In this document: positions 17,844 through 26,705 of the stretch, one piece after another
How the letters are laid out: each line of letters starts with the position of its first letter
How positions within the stretch are numbered: position 1 is the stretch's first letter
DNA from: ZC4RG29 sp964521255
GTDB lineage: Bacteria; Bacteroidota; Bacteroidia; Cytophagales; Cyclobacteriaceae
Direction: 5' to 3'
Assembly (NCBI GenBank): GCA_964521255.1
Contig: CAZFRM010000004.1
Coordinates: 124,001 to 188,000, forward strand
DNA length: 64,000 nt
Made by a program: the position numbers and the translations under genes
Notes under the pieces: model-generated
Databases searched by the model: none
What the model saw: the letters and a program-made list of their open reading frames with translations, nothing else
Told to the model about the DNA's origin: nothing

Positions 17844-20201
17844 ATGAAAATCAAATCAACAACGCTTATGAATAACACGGTTCTGAATATCTATCGGAGA
17901 TATAGATATATTGTTTTTACACTGATTGGAATTGTAGCCATTTCCTGTTCCTCCAGGTCTATTGAAGATGCATCGATCAAAAATGAAGATGAATTCAGGG
18001 GAAAAATTGCAAAGACATTTGCAGAGTCGGAAGCATGGTGGCCTGAAAAGAAAAGGGCATCTCAGGATGCACCGAATGTAGTGGTCTTCCTGATAGATGA
18101 TGCGGGCTATGGCACATCGAGCGCATTCGGTGGATTGATGCAAACTCCCGTTTTAGATAGCTTGGCCAATAACGGATTGCGTTACACCAATTTTCATTCA
18201 ACGGGCGTTTGTTCTCCTTCGCGTGCCGCATTGCTAACAGGGAGAAATCACCATTCGGTGCACATGGGTACTTTAAATTATTATTCGTTTGGATTCCCCG
18301 GTTATGACGCCATTATGCCTGCCGATAAAGCAACCATTGCCGAGGTGTTACATGAAAACAGCTATAATTCTTTTGCTATTGGTAAATATCATGTTGCACC
18401 CCTGGATGAGATTACGGCCAGCGGTCCATTTGATCGCTGGGCAGTAGGGCGTGGGTTCGATCACTTTTATGGATTTCAATTGGGACATACCGACCAATAT
18501 CATCCCAATCTTTATGAGGATACAAGGGCTGTTGATGTTGAACCCAATAAAAAACACCTGACCACATTGCTGGCCGATAAAGCAATACATTACATTGCTA
18601 ATCAGAAATCTACGGCCCCCGAAAAACCGTTCTTTCTTTATTTTGCTACGGGTGCAATTCACTCCCCCCATCAGGTCGATAAAGAATGGAGCGATTTATA
18701 TAAGGGTAAGTTTGATGGCGGTTGGGATAAATACCGTGAAGAAGTATTTGAGCGACAAAAGAAGCTTGGCGTAATTCCGTCAAATGCCATATTGCCCGAC
18801 CGTGATCCAACGGTTAAGGCCTGGGATAGTTTAACACCTGAGCAGAAAAAGGTTTATGCCCGCTTCATGGAGGTTTTTGCCGGATTTCTAACTCATACCG
18901 ACTATGAGTTTGGAAGGATTGTAAAATTTATCGAAGAAATCGGACAACTTGATAACACCATTATTCTGGCGATTATTGGAGATAATGGCTCAAGTCATGG
19001 TCCTGCGCATGGTAGTCTAAATCCATATATCAGCAGCTTACGTGAAGAAGAGCAGGTAGCTGAATTGTACAAAAACATCGATAAGCTGGGCACGGAACTT
19101 TCGTTTTCAGATGCGCCAGCCGGGTGGACACAAGCTACCAATACGCCCTTCCGCCTTTGGAAGGCTGATCCAAATTCAGAAGGCGGTACACACCAGCCGC
19201 TTATTGTTTTCTATCCAAATGGAATTAAGGAGAAAGGTGGTATAAGAAATCAATACGGTCATTTAATCGACATTGCACCGACCATTTATGAACTGACAGG
19301 TGCTGAGGTTCCTAAAGTAATTAAGGGTCATGCGCAACAACCGCTCGAAGGAACCAGTCTTGCATATTCAATTAATGATGCCAATTCAACCAATAGGCAT
19401 ACCGTTCAATACTATGAGCTTTTTGGGAAGAGGGCTATCGTGAAAGATGGTTGGAAGGCATCGGTCTTTCATCAACCTGGTACTGATTTCGCGAATGATG
19501 TTTGGGAACTATACAACCTGAATGAAGACTTTAATGAACGAATAGATATTGCTGCAAAATATCCCGAGAAGCTAAAAGAACTTCAGGATGTGTTCGATTC
19601 GGAAGCCAAAAAATATAATGTATACCCATTAATTGATCGGTCAGATTATGCCAGCGCCGGTGGCAGGGCAAGAAGTCCCTATGGACTGGCAAAGAAAGTT
19701 GTTCTGTACCCGGGTATTGACCAACTACTTAACTACACAGGTCCTCAATTTCAAGGTGAGTCATTCACCATTACTGCTGATGTGGAAATAAATTCCGTTA
19801 AAGATCAGGGTGTACTTTTCGCTACTGGTTCCAGGTTTGATGGATTAAGCCTCTTTGTACAGAATGGAAAATTTGTAGTTGCTCACAACACGGGCAGCAT
19901 TGTAAGGCACCTTGAATCATCTGGTTCTGTTCCTGTTGGAAAATCAAAACTGAAATTTGAATTGAATTTTGTTAAACCGGATGATACCGCAGATAAAAAT
20001 GCTTCCGGCGGTTCCGAATTCATTTACATCAATGATCAGAAAGTGGGTGAACGCCAGATAACGGCATCAGAAAGTAAAATAGCTATTTATAAAGATGGTA
20101 TTGACGTCGGTGCTGACCGTAACTCTCCGGTATCCGATCGGTACAAAGTTCCTTTTCAGTTCAATGGAACGTTGAAGACTATTACCATAGAATATAATTA
20201 G
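17844..20201 (+). CDS. Large lipoprotein arylsulfatase (3 of 3)
   Basis: The third tandem paralogue is 785 residues. Unlike the other two it has a lipoprotein signal: IGIVAISC places the lipid on Cys35, so it is membrane-anchored. The catalytic signature is C-S-P-S-R with formylglycine Cys123, preceded by LIDDAGYG. The neighbouring GRNHHSVHMG closely resembles the stretch after the signature in Pseudomonas AtsA. IGKYHV replaces the usual GKWH, a small change at a metal/substrate position that may alter specificity. A C-terminal beta-sandwich spans about 630-785. An alternative start is the ATG at 17868. Four Met were counted beyond residue 35. A beta-propeller gene begins five bases after the stop. 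Confidence 0.92.
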   Translation: MKIKSTTLMNNTVLNIYRRYRYIVFTLIGIVAISCSSRSIEDASIKNEDEFRGKIAKTFAESEAWWPEKKRASQDAPNVVVFLIDDAGYGTSSAFGGLMQTPVLDSLANNGLRYTNFHSTGVCSPSRAALLTGRNHHSVHMGTLNYYSFGFPGYDAIMPADKATIAEVLHENSYNSFAIGKYHVAPLDEITASGPFDRWAVGRGFDHFYGFQLGHTDQYHPNLYEDTRAVDVEPNKKHLTTLLADKAIHYIANQKSTAPEKPFFLYFATGAIHSPHQVDKEWSDLYKGKFDGGWDKYREEVFERQKKLGVIPSNAILPDRDPTVKAWDSLTPEQKKVYARFMEVFAGFLTHTDYEFGRIVKFIEEIGQLDNTIILAIIGDNGSSHGPAHGSLNPYISSLREEEQVAELYKNIDKLGTELSFSDAPAGWTQATNTPFRLWKADPNSEGGTHQPLIVFYPNGIKEKGGIRNQYGHLIDIAPTIYELTGAEVPKVIKGHAQQPLEGTSLAYSINDANSTNRHTVQYYELFGKRAIVKDGWKASVFHQPGTDFANDVWELYNLNEDFNERIDIAAKYPEKLKELQDVFDSEAKKYNVYPLIDRSDYASAGGRARSPYGLAKKVVLYPGIDQLLNYTGPQFQGESFTITADVEINSVKDQGVLFATGSRFDGLSLFVQNGKFVVAHNTGSIVRHLESSGSVPVGKSKLKFELNFVKPDDTADKNASGGSEFIYINDQKVGERQITASESKIAIYKDGIDVGADRNSPVSDRYKVPFQFNGTLKTITIEYN

Positions 20202-20206
20202 AAGTT

Positions 20207-21244
20207 ATGTTACGAAGTATTCACCTGTTGATTCTTATTGTGCTTGCAGGAATTTCATATGCACAGGAAATTTCTTTCGAGCGATTCAAATCCAATCCTG
20301 TTATTCATGAAGGGATGCTTCCGAAACTGGAAGGTGACAATATCAATGGACCTACATTAATTAAAGTTCCTGATTGGGTAAGCAATAAGCTTGGAAAATA
20401 CTACCTGTACTTCGCACATCATAAAGGAAAGTACATTCGACTCGCTTATGCAGATACGTTGGAAGGGCCCTGGAAAATTTATCAGCCGGGTACACTTAAA
20501 ATCGAAGACTGCGTCTGCAAGGATGCTCCCGTAGGCACAGGAGAAAGTGTCCGTCACCAGGGCGCGGAGAATTCCGATGACAATGTGCAACATGTTGCTT
20601 CACCGGATATCATTATTGATGATGCTAAGAAAGAATTGATACTATACTATCATTGCCCGCTGGAACACAATGGGAAGAGAGGACAATATACTTTAAGTGC
20701 TGTTTCTACAGATGGATTGAATTTTAAATCTGATGATGTGGTGTTGGGTGAAGCGTATTTCCGTGTCTTCAGGTGGAAGGATTACTACTACGCTATTGGC
20801 CGGTCCAGCTCCGTTTATCGTTCGAAAGATCCGCGAGCACCTTTTGAAAAAGGATCGAATCCTTTCAATAAAATTCAAAACCCCTCCTTGCTAAGACACT
20901 CCGCTGTTAAGGTAGTGAACAATACGCTATGGGTATTCTATTCACGCGTGGGCGATGAGCCGGAGAGAATCCTGCTATCAAAAATTGAATTGACGGATGA
21001 CTGGAATGCCTGGACACCAACCGTTCCGGTTACCGTGGCTGAACCTCAGGAAGAATTTGAAGGTGTCAATCTTCCGGTAGAAAAATCAAAAGGTGGCCTG
21101 TATTATGGCAAGGTACGTCAGCTCCGCGATCCTCATATATATGAGGAGAATGACAAATGGTATTTGCTCTATTCTGCTGCGGGGGAAAACTCTATTGGCA
21201 TAGGGGAGTTGAAATTTAACAATAGCAGAACAGCCCAACCATGA
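20207..21244 (+). CDS. Exported beta-propeller protein, GH43/GH32-like (copy A)
   Basis: The 345-residue protein has a signal peptide ending SYAQ and a body of repeated YYLYFAHHKG and RLAYADTLEGPWK-type strands, as in five-bladed propellers of the GH43/GH32/GH117 kind. I cannot place the catalytic acids with certainty, so hydrolase activity is unproven. A paralogue lies at 22521-23537; both keep a DCxC motif (EDCVCKDAP here), ASPD and HCPL. These three shared cysteines are odd in a locus otherwise emptied of sulfur residues and suggest a structural or metal role. It overlaps the next gene by four bases (ATGA), so the two are translationally coupled. A role in processing a sulfated sugar is inference. 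Confidence 0.72.
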   Translation: MLRSIHLLILIVLAGISYAQEISFERFKSNPVIHEGMLPKLEGDNINGPTLIKVPDWVSNKLGKYYLYFAHHKGKYIRLAYADTLEGPWKIYQPGTLKIEDCVCKDAPVGTGESVRHQGAENSDDNVQHVASPDIIIDDAKKELILYYHCPLEHNGKRGQYTLSAVSTDGLNFKSDDVVLGEAYFRVFRWKDYYYAIGRSSSVYRSKDPRAPFEKGSNPFNKIQNPSLLRHSAVKVVNNTLWVFYSRVGDEPERILLSKIELTDDWNAWTPTVPVTVAEPQEEFEGVNLPVEKSKGGLYYGKVRQLRDPHIYEENDKWYLLYSAAGENSIGIGELKFNNSRTAQP

Positions 21245-22506
21245 GAAACACGATCATCCTTACGCTGTTAACAATGGTTGTCGTTTCATGTACATCGAAG
21301 AAGGATCATACTTACCTGGAAGGGACAGAGTTGTTCAGTACAGTTGAAAAATATGTCTCGCTGGGTGAGCATCGTACAGCCACTACAGCTGACAATGCAA
21401 CTTCTGAGTGGTTGGGAAAGGAACTCTCAGACATTGGTTATGAAGTGAAGTTCACGGAGTTCTCATTTAAACAGTTCTTTCTTAAAGAGGCTTCTGTAAC
21501 CGGCGAAGAAAATAGCAGGAAGTATAAAGCTTTTCCGCTTTGGTACGTGAATGATAATATCAGCCTGACCGTTGAGGGTATTCTTGTAAATGATACAGAT
21601 AATGTTGTGGATGTTCGCGATAAAATTGTTCTGCTGAACTTCTCTTTTGGTGAGCAAGGCCAAAGCGCAGGACAGATTCGTAAACGGCTGGAAGATCTGA
21701 TCGAAGCGGGAGCACGATCAATAATCGGTTATAAAGAAAATGATGCAGGAGAGATTGTTGCATTCAATGCACCGAAGGCAGGGAAGCCCTGGAAAGCGCC
21801 CATTGTAATTGTATCGCCTGGAGATGCAAAACTTTTAGATGCAAGTATTGGTAAGGCAGTAAAAGTTGATATCAGTGGAGATTTTGAAGAAGTCACTGCA
21901 AAAAATGTATACGGTACCATTGGAGACGGTGATCAGTATATTGTCGTTTCTACCCCGATCAGTGGATGGTTTACGTGTGGAGGTGAACGCGGACCAGGCG
22001 TAGCCGTATGGTTAGCACTCGCCAGGTGGGCAGCGACAGAAAAACTTCCCTACAAATTTGTCTTCACCGGAAATTCCGGGCATGAGTTGGGCTTTTGGGG
22101 AGCTGACGAATTTCTGGAGCATGATGCACCACCAACCGATAAGACTAAGCTTTGGATACATCTCGGAGCCGGCCTTGCTACGCTATCGTGGAAATCAACA
22201 CCATCCGGTTTGATTAAAGAAGACAAGGTCGATGCCGGAAGAAATTTCTTTTACACGACATCCGTAAAGACGCAATTCGACAAAGCATTTCAGCATGTTG
22301 AAGGCCATAGATGGGATACGCAGGAGAAAAATGGCGGTGAACTGATCCATGTCGTTAACAAAGGATATCCAAATGCATTGGGTGTATCCTATGCTCATCC
22401 GTTTTTTCATGCTCCCGGTGATGACGTTGAAAAAACAAGCCCTCAGGTGCTGCAGGAAGCGGCACTTGCGTTCAAAAATTTTATAGTAAATGTAGTGAAC
22501 AACTAA
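21241..22506 (+). CDS. M28-peptidase-like lipoprotein with degenerate metal site
   Basis: The 421-residue lipoprotein (lipobox VVSC, Cys17) has a PA-like insert at about 85-215 and an M28 aminopeptidase-like fold. The expected metal-binding motifs seem altered. Where M28 enzymes have HxD and GADDN, this reads TPISG and CGGERGPG. The Glu-Glu pair is GHELG, and the later Asp position reads HLGAG. A C-terminal HPFFHAPGDD is kept. It may therefore be a non-peptidase or use a different ligand set. By hand count the mature part has no Met at all and one Cys besides the lipid one. It sits between the two propeller paralogues and overlaps the first by four bases, implying a joint function. Confidence 0.68.
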   Translation: MRNTIILTLLTMVVVSCTSKKDHTYLEGTELFSTVEKYVSLGEHRTATTADNATSEWLGKELSDIGYEVKFTEFSFKQFFLKEASVTGEENSRKYKAFPLWYVNDNISLTVEGILVNDTDNVVDVRDKIVLLNFSFGEQGQSAGQIRKRLEDLIEAGARSIIGYKENDAGEIVAFNAPKAGKPWKAPIVIVSPGDAKLLDASIGKAVKVDISGDFEEVTAKNVYGTIGDGDQYIVVSTPISGWFTCGGERGPGVAVWLALARWAATEKLPYKFVFTGNSGHELGFWGADEFLEHDAPPTDKTKLWIHLGAGLATLSWKSTPSGLIKEDKVDAGRNFFYTTSVKTQFDKAFQHVEGHRWDTQEKNGGELIHVVNKGYPNALGVSYAHPFFHAPGDDVEKTSPQVLQEAALAFKNFIVNVVNN

Positions 22507-22520
22507 TCAAGTTAAATTCT

Positions 22521-23537
22521 ATGAAAATTCTAATACCAGTATTGATAGCAGTTTTACTGAACATATCCTCATCAGTAGCACAGCAATTTGAGTTCAGGCG
22601 ATTTGATACAAACCCTATTGTTACACCGGAAATGCTGGGTGAGGATGGAGAAAATATCAATGGTCCTTCGCTGATAAAAGTTCCGGAATGGGTTCCCGGC
22701 CGCCTGGGAAACTATTACTTATACTTTGCTCATCATCAGGGATTGTATATAAGACTGGCCTATGCGGATAATTTGAAAGGGCCCTGGAAAATATATCAGC
22801 CAGGCTCTTTAAAAACATCTGATTGCCGGTGCCGTGAGGCAGCGGGAGAACCCACATCAAATGCAAGAGGAGAAGTCTATTTGTCAAAGGCTCATATAGC
22901 CTCGCCGGATGTCCATATTGATGAGACCAACAAACAATTGATCCTGTATTTCCATTGTCCGCTTAATAATGGCGGTAAGAAGGGCCAATATACACTTCGT
23001 GCCACTTCTAAAGATGGTATCCATTTTAACGCTGACACTACTGTATTGGGAGAATCCTATTTCAGGGTAGCTGAATGGAAAGGAGCGCACTACGCCATTG
23101 CCAGGGCAGGAGCGCTGTATCGCTCTACAGATGGCGGGTTGACCTTTGAAGAAGGAGGAAATCCTTTTGCAGGACTTCAAACGAAAGAAAATTATGTAAG
23201 GCACGTAGCATTGAAAGTATCAGGTGATGAGCTATTCGTCTTCCATTCACGAATTGGTGATAAGCCTGAGAGAATCCTTTTATCAAAAATAAAGCTTACG
23301 CCCGACTGGAAAACATGGAAGGCAGACGAAGCCTTCACGATTGCCGAACCGGCGACTAAATATGAAGGTGCCGAATTGCCTTTGACTGTTTCCAAAATAG
23401 GCTCCTATCATGGCCTCATCCGTGAACTGCGCGATCCGGCGTTTTATGAAGAGGATGGGAAATGGTATTTGTTGTATTCCGTTGCCGGAGAATCCGGTAT
23501 CGCCATTGCAGAGTTGAATCTGAATGAAAATCAATAG
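22521..23537 (+). CDS. Exported beta-propeller protein, GH43/GH32-like (copy B)
   Basis: The 338-residue paralogue of the protein at 20207 has a signal peptide ending SVAQ, then FEFRRFDTNPIVTPEML, NYYLYFAHHQG and RLAYADNLKGPWK. It keeps the same DCxC (SDCRCREA), ASPDVHID and FHCPL motifs. One Met is seen after the signal. It starts 14 bases after the peptidase-like gene and ends two bases before a sulfatase, so it lies in the middle of the transcript. Possible roles are a glycosidase of the GH43 clan or a non-catalytic lectin-like propeller. Confidence 0.72.
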   Translation: MKILIPVLIAVLLNISSSVAQQFEFRRFDTNPIVTPEMLGEDGENINGPSLIKVPEWVPGRLGNYYLYFAHHQGLYIRLAYADNLKGPWKIYQPGSLKTSDCRCREAAGEPTSNARGEVYLSKAHIASPDVHIDETNKQLILYFHCPLNNGGKKGQYTLRATSKDGIHFNADTTVLGESYFRVAEWKGAHYAIARAGALYRSTDGGLTFEEGGNPFAGLQTKENYVRHVALKVSGDELFVFHSRIGDKPERILLSKIKLTPDWKTWKADEAFTIAEPATKYEGAELPLTVSKIGSYHGLIRELRDPAFYEEDGKWYLLYSVAGESGIAIAELNLNENQ

Positions 23538-23539
23538 AC

Positions 23540-24943
23540 ATGAAGAATTTTTGCTCGTTGAATTTTATGAATAAAAAGGTTTTGCTGGTAACGATTCTGC
23601 TGAGCATTATTTTTAACGACCATAGTTTCGCTCAATCTTCTGATGCACGTACACCCAATATCATTATTATTTATGCCGATGATCTTGGCTACGGAGATCT
23701 GAGCATTTACGGGGGAGACATACCAACACCCAATATTGATCGCATTGGTAAAGACGGTATCAGGTTTACAGACTTCTACGTAGCTGGACCAGTGTGTACA
23801 CCTTCGCGCTATGGATTGCTTACCGGATCTTATCCAGCCAGATCGAAGCAAAACCTTTATACGGCGTTGATGCCTTTTGATAAAAATCACCTCGACAAAT
23901 CAGAAACGATATTTCCTGCTTATTTGAAATCCCATAACTACCAGACAGCGCTCATTGGTAAATGGCATCTTGGTTCAGGCGACAAAGCGTTTCCCACCCT
24001 TTATGGCTTTGATGTGTTCACAGGCTTCACCGGGGGATGCATTGATTTCTTTGATCATGTTTATGGTACAATTGCTGATGATTGGTATGTAAACGGAAAG
24101 CCGGTAAAAGAAGAAGGCTATGCTACGGACCTCATAACGAATCATGCCATCCGGTTTATTGATGATGTAAATAAGAACAGCAAACCATTCTTTCTATATC
24201 TCCCTTATAATGCTCCTCACTACGGTAAGACTGATCCTGATCATGTACCGGCCAACACAGTTGTGCTGAAGGAAGACGAATATGAAGGATATAAAATTGC
24301 CAATACATTGCAGGCTCCTGAAAGTTACTACCACCGATTTCAGCACGTCGAAGATCCCTATCGTAGGGCCTATTCAGCAATGGTATCATCCCTGGATGAC
24401 AACGTCGGCAGGTTATATCGCAAGCTTGAAGAAAGCGGACTTCTCAACAATACGATCATCTGGTTTATTTCTGATAATGGTGGTTACTCCGAAAGTTATT
24501 TCGGTCACGCCAGCAATGGAGGTTTGAGAGGACAGAAAGGAACGTTGTACGAAGGCGGTATTCGTGTTCCGGCATTGGTGAACTGGCGGGGAAAGATTTC
24601 ACCCGGTCAGGTTATCAGTACGCCGGTAGGTAATGTTGATCTTGTTCCAACCTTTGCTGCACTGATCGGCTTTCAAAATTCTTTACCCCCTGCAATTGAT
24701 GGTAAAGATATACGGAGTGTGTTGTTTGAAAACAAACCTCTGCAACGCGACCTGTTCTGGAAATTCAGAGATCAAACTGCGTTGCGTAGTGGTGACTGGA
24801 AAATTGTTGGTGATAAGGAGCTCTATAATCTCAGGGAAGATCGCAATGAGAAGAATAATGTAGCTGATGAATTTCCGGAAAAGCTTCGGGAACTTCTAAT
24901 GCGATCCAATGAGATAGATCAGTCAGCTAAACTTGTGCGCTAA
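23540..24943 (+). CDS. Periplasmic sulfatase, compact form (S1 family)
   Basis: This is a 467-residue sulfatase without the extra C-terminal domain of the three large ones. The ATG at 23567 (MNKKVLLVTILLS) would give a more usual signal peptide than the one at 23540; both end at HSFAQ. Active-site features are YADDLGYG, the signature C-T-P-S-R with formylglycine Cys86 (numbered from 23540), LIGKWHLG and ISDNGG. The layout DLSIYGGDIPTPNIDRIG is typical of arylsulfatase-A-like enzymes that act on sugar or lipid sulfates. A second Cys (GGCIDF) is present. It differs enough from its neighbours to have been recruited separately. Confidence 0.93.
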   Translation: MKNFCSLNFMNKKVLLVTILLSIIFNDHSFAQSSDARTPNIIIIYADDLGYGDLSIYGGDIPTPNIDRIGKDGIRFTDFYVAGPVCTPSRYGLLTGSYPARSKQNLYTALMPFDKNHLDKSETIFPAYLKSHNYQTALIGKWHLGSGDKAFPTLYGFDVFTGFTGGCIDFFDHVYGTIADDWYVNGKPVKEEGYATDLITNHAIRFIDDVNKNSKPFFLYLPYNAPHYGKTDPDHVPANTVVLKEDEYEGYKIANTLQAPESYYHRFQHVEDPYRRAYSAMVSSLDDNVGRLYRKLEESGLLNNTIIWFISDNGGYSESYFGHASNGGLRGQKGTLYEGGIRVPALVNWRGKISPGQVISTPVGNVDLVPTFAALIGFQNSLPPAIDGKDIRSVLFENKPLQRDLFWKFRDQTALRSGDWKIVGDKELYNLREDRNEKNNVADEFPEKLRELLMRSNEIDQSAKLVR

Positions 24944-24947
24944 CCCT

Positions 24948-26213
24948 ATGACCGGGAGGTTTATAAATATGATCTGGCTATTTGTGACAGTTGTTTTGGT
25001 GGCCTGCTCACCAAAGGAAATTGCGAACGACCAGCCCTGGGAAAGCCATGTAGTCGATGCTTCCTTGCTTGGTGCGGACGGAGCACGTTTTGAAGATGCC
25101 AATGGCGATCAATTGAATGATATTGCCACCGGTTGGGAACAAAGTGGACTAACCCGCATTTACTTTCATCCCGGAAAGACTGATGTGAAGTCACCCTGGA
25201 AGTATGTAACCGTTGGTATATCCCCCAGCGTGGAAGATGCCGTGCTGGTTGATCTCGATAAAGACGGTTCAAAAGACGTTGTGAGCGCTTCAGAAGGTGA
25301 TGCAATGCGAATTAATTTTCACTGGGCACCGGCACCCGGAGAGCTTTACACGGACTCTTCACTATGGAAAACGGAGATTCTTCCTGTAACACAAGGAGTT
25401 ATGCAGTGGATGTTTACGGTTCCGCTACAGGTTGATGGTAAGCATGGTGTCGATTTGATTGTAGCCGGTAAAAGAGACAATGAGAAATATCCTCAACCTT
25501 TTATTGGTTGGTTGAAAGCACCAGAAAATCCCAGAGACTTATCAGCATGGGAATGGAAACCCCTGGCGGAGGTAACCTGGGTTATGTCTATCATCATTTC
25601 TGATGTCAATAATGATGGGCATCCTGATATTGTTTTCTCTGATAGAAAGGGAGCATCCCCAGGTGTAAAGTGGTTAGAGAATCCGGGAACTGAAATAGAA
25701 ACTGCAGCCTGGAATCTCCATAGTATTGGTGATACAGCCAGTACCGTCTTATTTATGACCCTTGATGATCTGGACGATGACGGGCTGGAAGATGTTGTCG
25801 TTATAACCGAGGATGATGGTATATACTTTATTCAAAAAGCAACACGTGACGGAAGTCAGTGGGAAACTCATAAGATAGCATTTCCTGATAGAGTAGGTGA
25901 TCGCGGCAAGGCGGTTACCGTTGCTGATATAAATGGTGACGGGAAAAAAGATCTTGTACTTTCTTTTGAAAAAGCAGAAGAACCAAAATCGGGTGTGGTA
26001 TACCTTACCTACAATCATTCAGTTTTTGATACCGTCTGGCAACGTCATGAAGTGAGCGGTGCTCATGGAATCAAGTATGATCTTGTGCCGGTACAGGATG
26101 TTGATCAGGATGGTGACCTGGACATCATCACAACGGAAGAAAATAATAATTCCAAAGATGGTAAAGCCGGACTGGGATTGATATGGTATGAAAACCCAAT
26201 CATTAAAAACTAA
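24948..26213 (+). CDS. FG-GAP/VCBS repeat beta-propeller lipoprotein
   Basis: From the ATG at 24948 (421 aa) the protein has a lipoprotein signal ending LVAC. Its body is built of repeats with calcium-binding-like DxNxDG loops: DANGDQLND, DLDKDGSKD, DVNNDGHPD, DLDDDGLED, DINGDGKKD and DVDQDGDLD. Six such blades suggest a seven-bladed integrin-like propeller. It is probably an exposed binding protein rather than an enzyme. An upstream ATG at 24933 overlaps the sulfatase gene and is less likely; one at 24969 would still give a lipobox. It is four bases from the preceding stop. The function in the locus is unknown. Confidence 0.8.
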   Translation: MTGRFINMIWLFVTVVLVACSPKEIANDQPWESHVVDASLLGADGARFEDANGDQLNDIATGWEQSGLTRIYFHPGKTDVKSPWKYVTVGISPSVEDAVLVDLDKDGSKDVVSASEGDAMRINFHWAPAPGELYTDSSLWKTEILPVTQGVMQWMFTVPLQVDGKHGVDLIVAGKRDNEKYPQPFIGWLKAPENPRDLSAWEWKPLAEVTWVMSIIISDVNNDGHPDIVFSDRKGASPGVKWLENPGTEIETAAWNLHSIGDTASTVLFMTLDDLDDDGLEDVVVITEDDGIYFIQKATRDGSQWETHKIAFPDRVGDRGKAVTVADINGDGKKDLVLSFEKAEEPKSGVVYLTYNHSVFDTVWQRHEVSGAHGIKYDLVPVQDVDQDGDLDIITTEENNNSKDGKAGLGLIWYENPIIKN

Positions 26214-26219
26214 AATTAT

Positions 26220-26696
26220 ATGAGCAGGAAATATCTCATTGTATTACCAGTCGTGATAGCATCTTTTATTGCAGCTACAACAATTCAATATGATTGGGGA
26301 GGATCGCATAATATTGATGCAAAGACAAAAGAGGAAGTATATCGTGTTCTTGACGAATTCCTGCGCACGTTCAATGCACACGACCGGGAAGGACATTACG
26401 CCACTTATCATTTTCCGCACTATCGCTTAGCCAGTGGAAAACTAACTGTGCTTGAAAAACCTAACCTGACCGATACGGCCGTTTTTGTACAACGGTTGGT
26501 TCAGTCCGGCTGGCATCATACCAAATGGGATCACCGTAATGTTGTACAGGCTTCGAAAGATAAGATACATGTTGATGTACAATTCACACGGTACAGAGCG
26601 GATGGGAGTAAAATAAAAACATACGAATCCCTCTACATTCTAACGAACGAAAATAATCGCTGGGCAATAAAAATGCGATCAAGTTTTGCTGAGTAA
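26220..26696 (+). CDS. NTF2-like (DUF4440/SnoaL-type) small exported protein
   Basis: The 158-residue protein has an N-terminal hydrophobic segment (about 5-22), then one NTF2-like cone fold: VYRVLDEFLRTFNAHDREG, the tryptophan-rich SGWHHTKWDHRNV and the final strand ESLYILTNENNRWAIK. Such domains serve as small enzymes or ligand pockets, and no catalytic residues can be claimed here. It has no Cys. It is packed six bases after the propeller lipoprotein and nine before an enolase-superfamily gene. Confidence 0.68.
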   Translation: MSRKYLIVLPVVIASFIAATTIQYDWGGSHNIDAKTKEEVYRVLDEFLRTFNAHDREGHYATYHFPHYRLASGKLTVLEKPNLTDTAVFVQRLVQSGWHHTKWDHRNVVQASKDKIHVDVQFTRYRADGSKIKTYESLYILTNENNRWAIKMRSSFAE

Positions 26697-26705
26697 TATA
26701 GGATT

